Positions 41,279 through 50,616 are shown, counted from the first letter of the stretch. The stretch: DNA of 53,915 nt from Nocardioides allogilvus (GCF_003047285.1 NZ_PZYX01000017.1:1-53915); one strand, 5' to 3'. Numbers and translations: made by a program. The notes: generated by a model from the letters alone, not told the origin.

Positions 41279-41539
41279 TCAGTGGCGCAAGGGTGAGCGG
41301 TGGGCTGCGCGGAGCACCTCGGCGCGGGCCAGGTACTCGGTCTCGTCGATCTCGCCGCGGGCGAACCGCTCCCCGAGGGTGTCCAGGGGGTCGCGGTGTG
41401 CTGGCCGGGTGTCGCCTGAGCGGGTGTCGCGGAAGAGCACCACGACCGCCCACACCACCAAGCCCCAGAATGCGACCATGCCGAGCAGCATCACCAGCCA
41501 ACCGCCCCAGCCCAGCCCGTCGTGGTTCCAGCCCATCAT
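41279..41539 (-). CDS. Small SHOCT-domain membrane protein
   Basis: 86 residues. One membrane segment (LVMLLGMVAFWGLVVWAVVVLF), then a C-terminal SHOCT domain (DTLGERFARGEIDETEYLARAEVL). GGAG lies 11 nt before the ATG. These small proteins are frequent in actinobacterial copper operons. First gene of the leftward unit leading to the oxidase. Confidence 0.85.
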   Translation of the reverse strand: MMGWNHDGLGWGGWLVMLLGMVAFWGLVVWAVVVLFRDTRSGDTRPAHRDPLDTLGERFARGEIDETEYLARAEVLRAAHRSPLRH

Positions 41540-41610
41540 GGTCCTCAGCTCCTTCGTGTCTTTGGCCTTCACTGTCGGTGCCGCACCCGCGCCCTCCGGT
41601 CACCATTCGA

Positions 41611-41626
41611 TGAAGGTTCACTGAAG
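41611..41626. promoter_or_regulatory. CopR-like box 2, between divergent units
   Basis: TGAAG at 41611 and 41622 (11-bp period), 39 nt before the response regulator and 72 nt before the SHOCT gene. Fits both autoregulation and control of the oxidase operon. Confidence 0.65.
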
Positions 41627-41664
41627 ATCGGCGCTCGGCACCGTCCGCTCGCACAGCTCGAGGC

Positions 41665-42444
41665 ATGAGGGCTGTCACGATGGGCGGCATGGACAATGAC
41701 GCCGGCCCCACCGCCCCCGGTCCGGCTGCGGGCACACCCAAGTCGCCCTCCGGGCTGCGGGCGCTCGTGGTCGAGGACGAGACCAGCCTCGCCGGAGTCC
41801 TGGGCAGCTATTTGGAGCGCGACGGATTCGAGACCACTCTCATCCACGACGGGCTGCAGGCGGTCCTCATTGCCCGTGACGTCGACCCCGACGTAATCGT
41901 CCTGGACCTGGGGCTGCCGACGCTGGACGGGATCGAGGTCTGCCGGCAGATCCGCACGTTCAGTGACGCGTACGTCGTGGTGCTGACTGCCCGCAGCGAA
42001 GAGGTGGACACCCTCATCGGCCTGTCGGTCGGCGCCGACGACTACATGACAAAGCCGTTCAGTCCCCGCGAGCTGATGGCCCGCATCCAGGCGATGCTGC
42101 GCCGGCCCCGGACACCGAGGGAGGCGGAGGATCAGCACCATGATCTGAGGTTCGCAGAGCTGAAGGTGGACGTGCAGGGCCGCGACGTGTGGCTCGGCGG
42201 TGAGCCGGTCGCGCTCACCCGCACCGAGTTCGACCTGCTCGCGGCACTGGCGCAGCGTCCCCGGATGGCTTTCAGCCGGCGTCAACTCATCGACCACGTG
42301 TGGGGTCAGACGTGGGTGGGGGATGAGCATCTCGTCGATGTCCACATCGGCCACCTGCGTCGTAAGCTCGGCGACGATGCTGCTGTGGGCCGGTTCGTGC
42401 GCACGGTCCGAGGTATCGGCTACCGGATGGGCTCCGGCGCATGA
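41665..42444 (+). CDS. OmpR-family response regulator, CopR-like
   Basis: 259 residues with a 30-residue N-terminal extension; later ATG starts (41683, 41689) are possible. Receiver: VVEDE near 35-39, Asp 81 in IVLDLGLPTLDG, Thr in VVLTARSEE, Lys in YMTKPFSP. C-terminal winged helix: ALTRTEFDLLAALAQRP and VDVHIGHLRRKLGDD. Coupled to the kinase by ATGA. The surrounding copper genes and the TGAAG-N6-TGAAG boxes, which resemble the box described for Corynebacterium glutamicum CopR, support a copper role. Confidence 0.9.
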   Translation: MRAVTMGGMDNDAGPTAPGPAAGTPKSPSGLRALVVEDETSLAGVLGSYLERDGFETTLIHDGLQAVLIARDVDPDVIVLDLGLPTLDGIEVCRQIRTFSDAYVVVLTARSEEVDTLIGLSVGADDYMTKPFSPRELMARIQAMLRRPRTPREAEDQHHDLRFAELKVDVQGRDVWLGGEPVALTRTEFDLLAALAQRPRMAFSRRQLIDHVWGQTWVGDEHLVDVHIGHLRRKLGDDAAVGRFVRTVRGIGYRMGSGA

Positions 42445-43550
42445 CCCGGGGTCCGGCGGGGCGGGGCCCGCGGTTCTCCACCCGGCTGCTCCTCGCACAA
42501 TCCCTTGTCCTGGTCGCCGGAGCTCTGACCATCTGGCTGGTCGCCTCCGCGGTCGGGCCCAGCATCTTTCACGAGCACCTCGATCGCGCCGGCGACACGC
42601 ACAGCACGGAGGAAACCCAACACCTCGAGGAGGCCTTCGCCTCGGCCATGCTGGTGTCGGTGGGCGTCGCGCTGGTCGCCGCGGTCGCTGCGGCACTCGC
42701 GGTGTCGTGGTACTTCAGCCGCCGCATCCAACGCTCGATCGGCAACGTCGCCGCGGCTTCGTCCCAGATCGCCGCGGGCCGCTATGACACGTACGTCGAC
42801 GACCCGGGTCTGGGCGCCGAGTTCGCTACCCTCGCGGCCACGTACAACCGTCTGGCCGGTCGACTAGAGGCCACTGAATCCACGCGACGTCAGATGCTCG
42901 CCGACCTCGCTCACGAGATGCGCACACCCCTGGCGACCATCGACGCCCACCTCGAGGCGCTCGAGGACGGAGTACGCCATCTCGACTCCGACACCGTCAC
43001 GGTGCTGCGTTCCTCGACCCACCGGTTGCGGCGGCTCGCCGAAGACATCGGAGCGGTCTCGCACGCCGAGGAAGGAGACCTGCGCCTCGATCCTCGTTCC
43101 GTGGATGCGACCGAGGTCGCTGCCACGGCCGTGGACGCGGCTCGCGATCGCTACGAGGCCAAGGGTGTCCGGTTCGACGTCGACCTGCACCCAGCGGGCC
43201 GGGTCGATGTCGACCCCGACCGGATCGGACAAGTGCTGGGCAACCTGATCGACAACGCGCTCCGTCACACCCCGGCTGGCGGCCGCGTCACGGTGTCCTG
43301 CCGGCGGGTGGACGACTGGGTCGAGTACGCCGTGGCCGACACCGGCGACGGTATCGCCGCAGAACACCTGCCCCACCTCTTCGACCGGTTCTACCGCGTC
43401 GACACGGCCCGCGACCGCCACCACGGCGGCTCCGGCATCGGACTGGCCATCGCCAAGGCCCTCATCGAGGCCCACCGCGGCGGCATCTCCGCCACCAGTG
43501 CCGGACCCGGACACGGCAGCACCTTCACCGTCCGCATCCCCGCAGCCTGA
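42441..43550 (+). CDS. Sensor histidine kinase, CopS-like
   Basis: 369 residues. TM1 near 15-35 and TM2 near 70-92 leave a short external loop of about 35 residues with several His and acids (FHEHLDRAGDTHSTEE), a plausible copper-sensing loop. HAMP follows, then the H-box DLAHEMRTPLATIDAHLE (His 158), N-box LGNLIDNALRHT, DTGDGIAAEHLPHLFDRFYR and GGSGIGLAIAKAL. Partner of the CopR-like regulator. Confidence 0.9.
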   Translation: MTRGPAGRGPRFSTRLLLAQSLVLVAGALTIWLVASAVGPSIFHEHLDRAGDTHSTEETQHLEEAFASAMLVSVGVALVAAVAAALAVSWYFSRRIQRSIGNVAAASSQIAAGRYDTYVDDPGLGAEFATLAATYNRLAGRLEATESTRRQMLADLAHEMRTPLATIDAHLEALEDGVRHLDSDTVTVLRSSTHRLRRLAEDIGAVSHAEEGDLRLDPRSVDATEVAATAVDAARDRYEAKGVRFDVDLHPAGRVDVDPDRIGQVLGNLIDNALRHTPAGGRVTVSCRRVDDWVEYAVADTGDGIAAEHLPHLFDRFYRVDTARDRHHGGSGIGLAIAKALIEAHRGGISATSAGPGHGSTFTVRIPAA

Positions 43551-43580
43551 CGGCAGGCGAGGGACTTTGGTCCCAAGGCA

Positions 43581-43602
43581 CCTTCACCGAACCTTCACCG
43601 AA
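43581..43602 (+). promoter_or_regulatory. CopR-like box 3
   Basis: Exact tandem repeat of the 11-mer CCTTCACCGAA, the best copy in the window, about 100 nt before the YVTN protein start. Confidence 0.7.
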
Positions 43603-43700
43603 ACCTCGGCTGAACGACGAGACGGATCGCCGAGTCTCAGGGGGAACCCGTGACGCAGGCACGCTGCGACGCGTCCCCCACCTGTCAGGAGCTTCCGCCC

Positions 43701-44897
43701 ATGAACCAGACCGCCGCGCGCAGCGCAGACCCGACCTCGCGTCCCAGCGGCCGACCACGTGGACGCCGAAAGTTCATGCTATTTCTCGCCACGCCACTGG
43801 CAGGCCTGCTGGCTGCCGCCATCGGCGTCATCGCGCTCACTGGACCGGACGAAGAGACGGCCGACACCGTGCCCACCGCCCACACCGGAATGGTGACCGG
43901 AACTGTGTGGGTCGCGAACGAGGAAGGCGGCACCCTCACCGCCATCGACGCAGCCACCCACCAGGTGGCCACCACCCTGGACGGCATCGAGGGCCCGCAC
44001 AACGTGCAGATGGGGCCGGACGGGGCGAGCTTGTGGACAGTCAGCGGCCATGACTCGTTCGCCGCGATGCTCGACACCACCTCCCTGGAGGTCCACGGTG
44101 CTGTGCCCACCGGGGGATCCCCGGCCCACATCGTGGTCACCCCAGATGGAGCGACCGCCTACACCACCAATGCCGAGGACAGGACCGTCACCGCCATCGA
44201 CACCGCAACCATGCGTCGGGTCGCGACGATCCCCGCCGGGGCCGGACCCCACGGACTCCGCCCGAGTCCGGACGGACGCTGGATCTACGTAGCGAACGTG
44301 TCCGGCACCACCTTGAGTGTCATCGACACCACCACCAACACGCTGGTGGACGACATAGCTGTGGGCCGAGGCCCTGCGCAGGTCGCGTTCTCTCCGGACG
44401 GCCGTTTCGTCTACGTCTCCCTCAACGGTGAGGACGCTGTCGCCAAGGTCGACGTCGCCCGCCGACGCCTGGTCGGCAAGATCAAGGTCGGCGACGGTCC
44501 GATCCAGACGTTCGTCACCCCCGACAACCGCTTCCTGCTCGTGGCCAACCAGGGAGACGAAACGGCGCCGGGAACCACCGTGTCGTTCATCGACATCGGG
44601 TCGTTCACGCTCACCGAGAACGTGGACACCGGCCAAGGCGCCCATGGGATTGTCGTCGAGCCCTCGGGGAAGCATGCCTACGTCACCAACCTGTATGGCA
44701 ACGACGTTGCCGTGATCGACCTCGCAACCCTCACCGTGGTGGCCAGGATCCCGGTCGGAGGGAAGCCGAACGGCATCAGCTACTCACCCCTCACCGTGGA
44801 GCCAGCGCCCACCACGATGCTCCGCCTCCCAGACGGAACCGCCGGGGAACCAGCGCAGCACTCGGACGACGAAGGTCATGACGGCGACACCCACTGA
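43701..44897 (+). CDS. Exported YVTN beta-propeller protein
   Basis: 398 residues. An N-terminal membrane anchor (FLATPLAGLLAAAIGVIAL) precedes about seven beta-propeller repeats with the family pattern (SPDGRFVYVSL, TPDNRFLLVANQ, YVTNLYGNDVAVIDLAT), then a tail rich in Asp and His (HSDDEGHDGDTH). ATG 43701 follows GGAG by about 9 nt. YVTN proteins are surface or periplasmic; the box 3 promoter and His tail suggest a copper-related role, perhaps binding. A CCACCG/CGGTGG hairpin follows at about 44900-44934. Confidence 0.85.
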   Translation: MNQTAARSADPTSRPSGRPRGRRKFMLFLATPLAGLLAAAIGVIALTGPDEETADTVPTAHTGMVTGTVWVANEEGGTLTAIDAATHQVATTLDGIEGPHNVQMGPDGASLWTVSGHDSFAAMLDTTSLEVHGAVPTGGSPAHIVVTPDGATAYTTNAEDRTVTAIDTATMRRVATIPAGAGPHGLRPSPDGRWIYVANVSGTTLSVIDTTTNTLVDDIAVGRGPAQVAFSPDGRFVYVSLNGEDAVAKVDVARRRLVGKIKVGDGPIQTFVTPDNRFLLVANQGDETAPGTTVSFIDIGSFTLTENVDTGQGAHGIVVEPSGKHAYVTNLYGNDVAVIDLATLTVVARIPVGGKPNGISYSPLTVEPAPTTMLRLPDGTAGEPAQHSDDEGHDGDTH

Positions 44898-44938
44898 CCC
44901 ACCGCGACCGCGGACTCCCGGTGGCGGAGCCGGCGACA

Positions 44939-44955
44939 TGAAGGTTCGGTGAAGG
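44939..44955. promoter_or_regulatory. CopR-like box 4, ahead of csoR
   Basis: TGAAGG at 44939 and 44950 (11-bp period), just upstream of the -35 region of csoR. Orientation is opposite to box 3. Confidence 0.6.
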
Positions 44956-44977
44956 TATTCCGCCACTACTTGCGCTG

Positions 44978-44994
44978 ATACCCCCTAGGGGTAT
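44978..44994. promoter_or_regulatory. CsoR operator in the csoR promoter
   Basis: ATACCCCCTAGGGGTAT: 7-bp arms around CTA, the classic CsoR pseudo-palindrome. It fills the spacer between TTGCGC (44970-44975) and TATTAT (44992-44997). Apo-CsoR would block RNA polymerase; Cu(I) would release it. Confidence 0.85.
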
Positions 44995-45047
44995 TATGAT
45001 TTGTGACGAACAGCGGCAGTCAGACATGACTCTCAAGGAGGCCGGCG

Positions 45048-45332
45048 ATGCACACGGAGCCTGGCTACATCACCGAGAAAAAGGCCATTCAGACCCGTCT
45101 GCGACGCGTCGAGGGGCAAGTCCGCGGGATCCAGCGCCTGGTGGATGAAGACACCTACTGCATTGACATCCTCACCCAGATCGCAGCTGCCACCAAGGCC
45201 CTCGAGAGCGTGGCACTGCTGCTGCTTGACCAGCATCTGAAGCACTGCCTCACGCACGTCGAAGGCCCCGAGGACACGCGACGCAAGCTCACCGAGGCAT
45301 CCGAGGCCATTGCCCGGCTTGTCCGCTCCTGA
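45048..45332 (+). CDS. csoR: CsoR-family copper-sensing repressor
   Basis: 94 residues, all-helical DUF156 protein. TRLRRVEGQVRGIQRLVDEDTYCIDILTQIAAATKAL carries the first Cys ligand (about 38); LLLLDQHLKHCL carries the His and second Cys, giving the C-H-C set of Cu(I) sensors. AAGGAGG lies 6 nt before the ATG. Its own operator lies upstream, so it autoregulates the csoR-copZ-copA-copB unit. Confidence 0.93.
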   Translation: MHTEPGYITEKKAIQTRLRRVEGQVRGIQRLVDEDTYCIDILTQIAAATKALESVALLLLDQHLKHCLTHVEGPEDTRRKLTEASEAIARLVRS

Positions 45333-45361
45333 CCCAGCAGCACCCGACCTAAGGAAGTCCG

Positions 45362-45751
45362 ATGACCGAGACCACCGAGACCAATGACCAGGCCCGCAGC
45401 CAGCCGCTGCTGGCAGACCAGAGCGCCGACGCCGGCAGCTGCGGATGTGGCGGTTGCGGTTGCGGTGCTGCTGACACCGGCTCGGCCACCACGTCCGCGG
45501 CGTCCAAGGCGATCGACGTGGAGAACACCACGACCACCCACAGCTACGCCGTCTCCGGAATGACCTGCGGCCACTGCGCCGGAGCCGTCACCAGCGAGCT
45601 CAAGTCCCTCGCTGGCGTCACCGATGTGCAGATCGAGCTCGTCGCCGGCGGCATCTCGACGGTGACAGTCGTGAGCGTTACCACCCTGGACGACACCCAT
45701 GTCACGGGCGCTCTCGAGGAGGCTGGCGACTACCAACTCGCTCAGCGATAG
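45362..45751 (+). CDS. CopZ-like copper chaperone with Cys-rich N-terminus
   Basis: 129 residues. HMA domain from about residue 60 (YAVSGMTCGHCAGAVTSELK), preceded by a 50-residue extension holding SCGCGGCGCG, six Cys in a run that could bind extra Cu(I) like a small metallothionein. Typical CopZ proteins are about 70 residues, so the extension is unusual. AAGGAAG precedes the ATG. Delivers Cu(I) to CopA downstream. Confidence 0.85.
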   Translation: MTETTETNDQARSQPLLADQSADAGSCGCGGCGCGAADTGSATTSAASKAIDVENTTTTHSYAVSGMTCGHCAGAVTSELKSLAGVTDVQIELVAGGISTVTVVSVTTLDDTHVTGALEEAGDYQLAQR

Positions 45752-45811
45752 CCCACCGGCAGACCACCGCAACCCGCCGCAATACACGGCTGTGCGAGGA
45801 GATGAACTCGG

Positions 45812-48160
45812 ATGACGACGCCCACCACCACCCCAGATCAGTCCAGCCGTGAGCTGGATCTGAGCATCGGTGGGATGACCTGTGCCTCCTGCGCGGCTCG
45901 GATCGAGAAGAAGCTGAACAGGCTGGACGGGGTCACTGCCACGGTCAACTATGCCACCGAGAAGGCAAAGGTCAGCTACCCAGCCACGCTCACCCCCGAT
46001 GACCTCGTGGGGGTGGTCGAGGCCACCGGCTACACCGCAACCGTGCCGCCTCCGGCGTACAGCGACGGGGAACCACCGACTGCCACCGCGTCGGACGACC
46101 GGGACATCGAGGCCGCGGGCTGGTGGCAGCGACTGGTCATCTCAGCGGTGCTGACCGTGCCGGTGCTGGCCTTGTCGATGATCCCGGCGGTGCAGTTCGA
46201 CAACTGGCAGTGGATCTCCCTGACCCTGGCCTCACCAGTCGTGGTCTGGGGTGCTTGGCCGTTCCACCGCGCCGCCGTGACCAACGCCCGGCATGGCGCA
46301 GCCACCATGGACACCCTGATCTCGGTCGGAGTCTCCGCCGCCTGGCTGTGGTCGCTGTGGGCGCTGCTGTTCACCCACGCCGGGATGACCGGAATGCGGA
46401 TGCCGTTCGACCTCTTCCCCGATGCAGACGCGGGCGTCCACATCTACCTCGAAGTCGCCGCGGCCGTCACCACCTTCATCATCGCCGGCCGCTACTTCGA
46501 GGCCCGCGCCAAGCGACAGTCCGGCGCGGCGCTGCGAGCGCTGCTCGACATGGGCGCCAAGGATGTCGCGGTCCTCCGGGACGGGGGAGAGGTGCGCATC
46601 CCCGCGCACCAGCTCGCCGTCGGCGACCGGTTCGTCGTACGCCCGGGGGAGAAGGTCGCCACCGACGGAGTCGTCGAGGCGGGTACCTCTGCCGTCGACG
46701 CCTCCATGCTCACGGGAGAACCAGTCCCGGTCGAAGTCGGCCCTGGTGATCCGGTCGTGGGTGCCACCATCAACGCCGGCGGTCGACTGGTCGTCGCTGC
46801 CACCCGGGTCGGAGCCGACACCCAGCTGGCTCAGATGGCCCGACTCGTCGAGGACGCCCAGAACGGCAAGGCGCAGGTCCAACGCCTCGCCGACCGGGTC
46901 TCGGCGGTCTTCGTGCCCGTCGTCATCGGCCTGTCCCTGCTGACGCTGGCTGGCTGGCTGTTGACCGGACACAGCGTGACCGCGGCTTTCACCGCCGCAG
47001 TAGCGGTGCTCATCATCGCCTGCCCGTGCGCCCTGGGGCTGGCCACACCGACCGCCCTGCTGGTGGGGACCGGTCGTGGCGCCCAGCTCGGCGTGTTGAT
47101 CAAGGGCCCCGAGGTCCTCGAGTCCACCCGGGTGGTCGACACCATCGTGCTCGACAAGACCGGCACCGTGACCACCGGGAGGATGGAACTGGCCGAGGCC
47201 ATCCCCGCCGACGGCGTCGACGCCGAGAACCTGCTCCGGCTGGTCGGGGCTGTGGAGCACGCCTCGGAACACCCGGTTGGTCAGGCGATCGCAGCCGGCG
47301 CCCGCGCCCGACTCGGGGAACGGCTGCCCGACGTCGAGGGGTTCGCCTCAACCCAGGGCCTCGGGGTTGCGGGCGTCGTGGACGGCCACGCCGTCGTGGC
47401 CGGACGGCCGGGCTGGCTCGCCCAGGAGTGGAGCCAACCCCTCGATGCGCACCTCATTGAGGCGGTCCAGATCGCGGAGCAGCAGGGCCGGACCGTGATT
47501 GCCATCGGGTGGGACGGCGCCGCCCGTGGCGTGGTGGTCGTCTCCGACACGATCAAGCCCACCAGCGCCCAGGCCGTCGCCGAGCTCAAGCAGCTCGGGT
47601 TGCGCCCGGTGCTGCTCACTGGCGACAACGAACGCGCCGCCCGCGCCGTCGCCGCGGCAGTCGGCATCGACGAGGTGATCGCCGAAGTTCTCCCGGCGGA
47701 AAAGGTCGCTGTCGTCGAACGTCTCCAGCGCGAGGGCCGCACCGTGGCGATGGTCGGCGACGGCGTCAACGATGCCGCCGCACTGGCCACGTCTGACCTC
47801 GGCATCGCCATGGGCACCGGCACCGACGTGGCCATCGAGGCTTCTGACCTCACACTGGTGCGTGGCGATCTGCGCGCGGCCGTCGACGCGATCAGACTCT
47901 CGCGCCGTACCTTGCGGACCATCAAGGGCAACCTGTTCTGGGCCTTCGCCTACAACGTGGCCGCTCTTCCCCTCGCCGCACTCGGGTTGCTCAACCCACT
48001 CATCGCCGGCGCTGCGATGGCGTTCTCTTCGGTGTTCGTGGTGTCCAACAGCCTGAGGCTGCGCCGGTTCCAGGCCGTCTCCACATCCTCCTCATCTCAT
48101 CCGGACGCAGGGCAGGACCACGCGGTGACCCGCGTTTCTTCCAGGAAGGCAGAGCGATGA
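45812..48160 (+). CDS. copA: Cu(I)-exporting P1B-ATPase
   Basis: 782 residues. One HMA domain at the N-terminus (GGMTCASCAARIEKKL, Cys 24 and 27), eight expected membrane segments, TGEPVPVE, the P1B-1 motif CPCALGLATP (Cys 404, 406), phosphorylation site DKTGT (Asp 448), the HP site SEHPVG and GDGVNDAAAL near 648. Later membrane-site residues YNVAALPLAALG and MAFSSVFVVSNSLRLR fit the Cu(I) type. Strong GAGGAG upstream. Pumps Cu(I) out of the cytosol. Confidence 0.95.
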   Translation: MTTPTTTPDQSSRELDLSIGGMTCASCAARIEKKLNRLDGVTATVNYATEKAKVSYPATLTPDDLVGVVEATGYTATVPPPAYSDGEPPTATASDDRDIEAAGWWQRLVISAVLTVPVLALSMIPAVQFDNWQWISLTLASPVVVWGAWPFHRAAVTNARHGAATMDTLISVGVSAAWLWSLWALLFTHAGMTGMRMPFDLFPDADAGVHIYLEVAAAVTTFIIAGRYFEARAKRQSGAALRALLDMGAKDVAVLRDGGEVRIPAHQLAVGDRFVVRPGEKVATDGVVEAGTSAVDASMLTGEPVPVEVGPGDPVVGATINAGGRLVVAATRVGADTQLAQMARLVEDAQNGKAQVQRLADRVSAVFVPVVIGLSLLTLAGWLLTGHSVTAAFTAAVAVLIIACPCALGLATPTALLVGTGRGAQLGVLIKGPEVLESTRVVDTIVLDKTGTVTTGRMELAEAIPADGVDAENLLRLVGAVEHASEHPVGQAIAAGARARLGERLPDVEGFASTQGLGVAGVVDGHAVVAGRPGWLAQEWSQPLDAHLIEAVQIAEQQGRTVIAIGWDGAARGVVVVSDTIKPTSAQAVAELKQLGLRPVLLTGDNERAARAVAAAVGIDEVIAEVLPAEKVAVVERLQREGRTVAMVGDGVNDAAALATSDLGIAMGTGTDVAIEASDLTLVRGDLRAAVDAIRLSRRTLRTIKGNLFWAFAYNVAALPLAALGLLNPLIAGAAMAFSSVFVVSNSLRLRRFQAVSTSSSSHPDAGQDHAVTRVSSRKAER

Positions 48161-50616
48161 CCACGCATTCACACTCCGACGGCCAACACGATCCCGGGCA
48201 TCAGGGTGGCGAGAGCAACGGCATCGCCACCACCGTCCTGGAGGTCTCGGGAGTCCAATGGGCCAGCAGCAAGAACGTGGCCGAGGCCGTTCTGGCCCGG
48301 CGGCCCGGTGTCCTTTCGGTCGATGCCAACCCGGTCTCGCAGACCGCCACTGTCACCTACGACCGCAACCGCACGAACCTGAGCGAGCTGCGGGCGTGGG
48401 TACGTCAGTGCGGCTTCCACTGCGCCGGCCAGTCGGTCCCGCAGCACGTGTGCGACCCGATGACCGAGCCGAGGTCCGCGACTGGACACGACGGCCACAT
48501 CACCCAAGACGCGCACGCGGGGCACCCGACGGCACCCGCGTCTCCGGTGAGCTCGCCGCACGACGCGATGGGCCACGGCGGGCACGGGTCCATGTCGATG
48601 GCCGACATGGTCCGCGACATGCGCAACCGGCTCCTCGTTGCTGCGCTGCTCTCCGTGCCCATTCTGTTGTGGTCACCGATCGGCCGGGAGGTGTTGGGTT
48701 TCGAGACCGTCGCGCCGTTCGGCCTACGCGACGACGTGTTCAGCCTGTTGCTGTCACTGCCGGTGGTGTTCTACTCGGCCTGGATCTTCTTCGACGGGGC
48801 CTGGCGGGCGCTGCGCGCTCGCACGCTCGACATGATGGTGCTGGTTGCCGTCGCCGTGGGGGCCGGCTGGCTCTACTCGCTCGGGGTCACCCTCACCGGT
48901 GGCGGTGAGGTGTTCTACGAGGCGGCCACGGTGCTGACCGCGTTCGTGCTGCTCGGGCACTGGTTCGAGATGCGCGCCCGTGGCGGCGCCAACGACGCCA
49001 TCCGAACCCTCCTTGATCTGGCGCCTCCGCAGGGTCTCGTCATCCGCGACGGCGAACCGGTCGAGGTGTCCACAGCGGAGGTCGTCGTCGGGGACCTGCT
49101 CCTGGTGCGCCCGGGCGCCAAGATCGCGACCGACGGGGTCGTGGAGGAAGGTGACTCCGACGTCGACGAGGCGTTGGTCACCGGCGAGAGCCTCCCGGTG
49201 CACAAGTCACCTGGCGACCCGGTCATCGGGGCCACCGTCAACACCACCGGCACCCTCCGCGTCCGTGCCACCAAGGTCGGCGCGGACACTGCCCTGGCCC
49301 AGATCGTCGCGCTCGTGCAGCAGGCGCAGAACTCCAAGGCCCCCGGACAGCGACTCGCGGACAAAGCCGCGTTCTGGCTCGTCCTTGTCGCCCTAATCGG
49401 CGGGGCCGGAACCTTCTTGGTCTGGCTGGCGGCGGGCGCGAGCGTGCAGACCGCGCTGCTGTTCGCGATCACCGTTGTCGTCATCACCTGCCCCGACGCG
49501 CTGGGCCTGGCCACGCCGACCGCGATCATGGTCGGTTCCGGGCTCGGTGCCAAGCGGGGCATCCTGTTCAAGAACGCCACCGCGATCGAGACATCGGCCC
49601 GGATCGACACCGTGGTGATGGACAAGACCGGCACCCTCACCAAAGGCGAACCCGAGGTCACCGACGTCGTCCTCGCCCCCGGCGTCGACGAACAACGAGC
49701 CCTCGCCCTGGCCAGTGCCCTCGAACGCGAGTCCGAGCACCCACTCGCTCAGGCAGTCGTGCGTCACGTCGACGCGACAGACGCCCCACGCCTGCGCGCC
49801 ACCGGCTTCCGCAACGTCACCGGCATCGGGGCGCTCGCCGAGGTCGACGGACACAAGGTCGCGATCGGCAACCGACGGCTCATGGAATCAGAGGACATCG
49901 CGGTCGGCGACCTCGGAGCGCAGCGCGACGAAATCGCCTCAGGCGGACGCACCGCGGTGTTCGTCGCCGTCGACGGCAACGTGGTCGCCGTGATCGGGAT
50001 GGCCGACGCGGTCCGCGAGACCTCCGCCGCCGCAGTCACGGCCATGCACAAGGCCGGCATCCGGGTCGTCATGCTCACCGGCGACAACCACGCGACCGCC
50101 GAGCGGATCGCGGAGGAACTCGGAATCGACACCGTCATTGCCGAGGTGCTGCCCGAGGACAAGGCACGTCACGTCCAGCAGCTGCAAGACGAAGGACGCG
50201 TCGTCGCGATGGTCGGCGACGGCGTCAACGACTCGCCCTCGCTGGTGCAGGCCGACGTCGGTATCGCCGTTGGCGCCGGCACCGACGTCGCCATCGAGGC
50301 CGCCGATGTCGTCCTCATGCGCTCCGACCCGCTCGACGTGCCGGTGGCACTGACGATCGGACGGGGCACGCTGCGCAAGATGCGACAGAACCTCGGGTGG
50401 GCAGTGGGCTACAACGCAATCGCGTTGCCGATCGCCGCCGGCGTCTTCGAGCCCGCGTTCGGCCTGGTGCTGCGGCCCGAGATCGCCGCGCTGTCAATGT
50501 CCGGGTCGAGCTTCCTGGTTGCCGTGAATGCCTTGATGCTCAAGCGCCTACCGCTGCCCACGCAGCCCGCTGACCCCGAACCAGTTCAGGCTGACAGCCT
50601 GCAGCCAGCGCACTAG
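48157..50616 (+). CDS. P1B-ATPase, CopB-like, with CPD motif and Cys-less HMA-like domain
   Basis: 819 residues, overlapping copA by 4 nt. The N-terminus has an HMA-like fold (VLEVSGVQWASSKNVAEAVL...TVTYDRNRTNLSELRAWV) in which the metal site CxxC is replaced by WASS. A His/Met-rich linker follows (GHDGHITQDAHAGH, GHGGHGSMSMADM). The membrane motif is CPDALGLATP (Cys 445, Asp 447) instead of CPC or CPH; catalytic DKTGT (Asp 489), SEHPLA and GDGVNDSPSL are intact, so the enzyme should be active. Cu(II)/Cu(I) CopB-like export is the best guess, but the altered site may mean another metal. Confidence 0.85.
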   Translation: MTTHSHSDGQHDPGHQGGESNGIATTVLEVSGVQWASSKNVAEAVLARRPGVLSVDANPVSQTATVTYDRNRTNLSELRAWVRQCGFHCAGQSVPQHVCDPMTEPRSATGHDGHITQDAHAGHPTAPASPVSSPHDAMGHGGHGSMSMADMVRDMRNRLLVAALLSVPILLWSPIGREVLGFETVAPFGLRDDVFSLLLSLPVVFYSAWIFFDGAWRALRARTLDMMVLVAVAVGAGWLYSLGVTLTGGGEVFYEAATVLTAFVLLGHWFEMRARGGANDAIRTLLDLAPPQGLVIRDGEPVEVSTAEVVVGDLLLVRPGAKIATDGVVEEGDSDVDEALVTGESLPVHKSPGDPVIGATVNTTGTLRVRATKVGADTALAQIVALVQQAQNSKAPGQRLADKAAFWLVLVALIGGAGTFLVWLAAGASVQTALLFAITVVVITCPDALGLATPTAIMVGSGLGAKRGILFKNATAIETSARIDTVVMDKTGTLTKGEPEVTDVVLAPGVDEQRALALASALERESEHPLAQAVVRHVDATDAPRLRATGFRNVTGIGALAEVDGHKVAIGNRRLMESEDIAVGDLGAQRDEIASGGRTAVFVAVDGNVVAVIGMADAVRETSAAAVTAMHKAGIRVVMLTGDNHATAERIAEELGIDTVIAEVLPEDKARHVQQLQDEGRVVAMVGDGVNDSPSLVQADVGIAVGAGTDVAIEAADVVLMRSDPLDVPVALTIGRGTLRKMRQNLGWAVGYNAIALPIAAGVFEPAFGLVLRPEIAALSMSGSSFLVAVNALMLKRLPLPTQPADPEPVQADSLQPAH

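Noticed and set aside
46232..47272. 346-codon minus-strand frame under copA, and a similar one at 31081-32190 under the CzcD-type gene
   Set aside because: Gly/Asp/Arg-rich antisense shadows of strong P-type ATPase and CDF genes.
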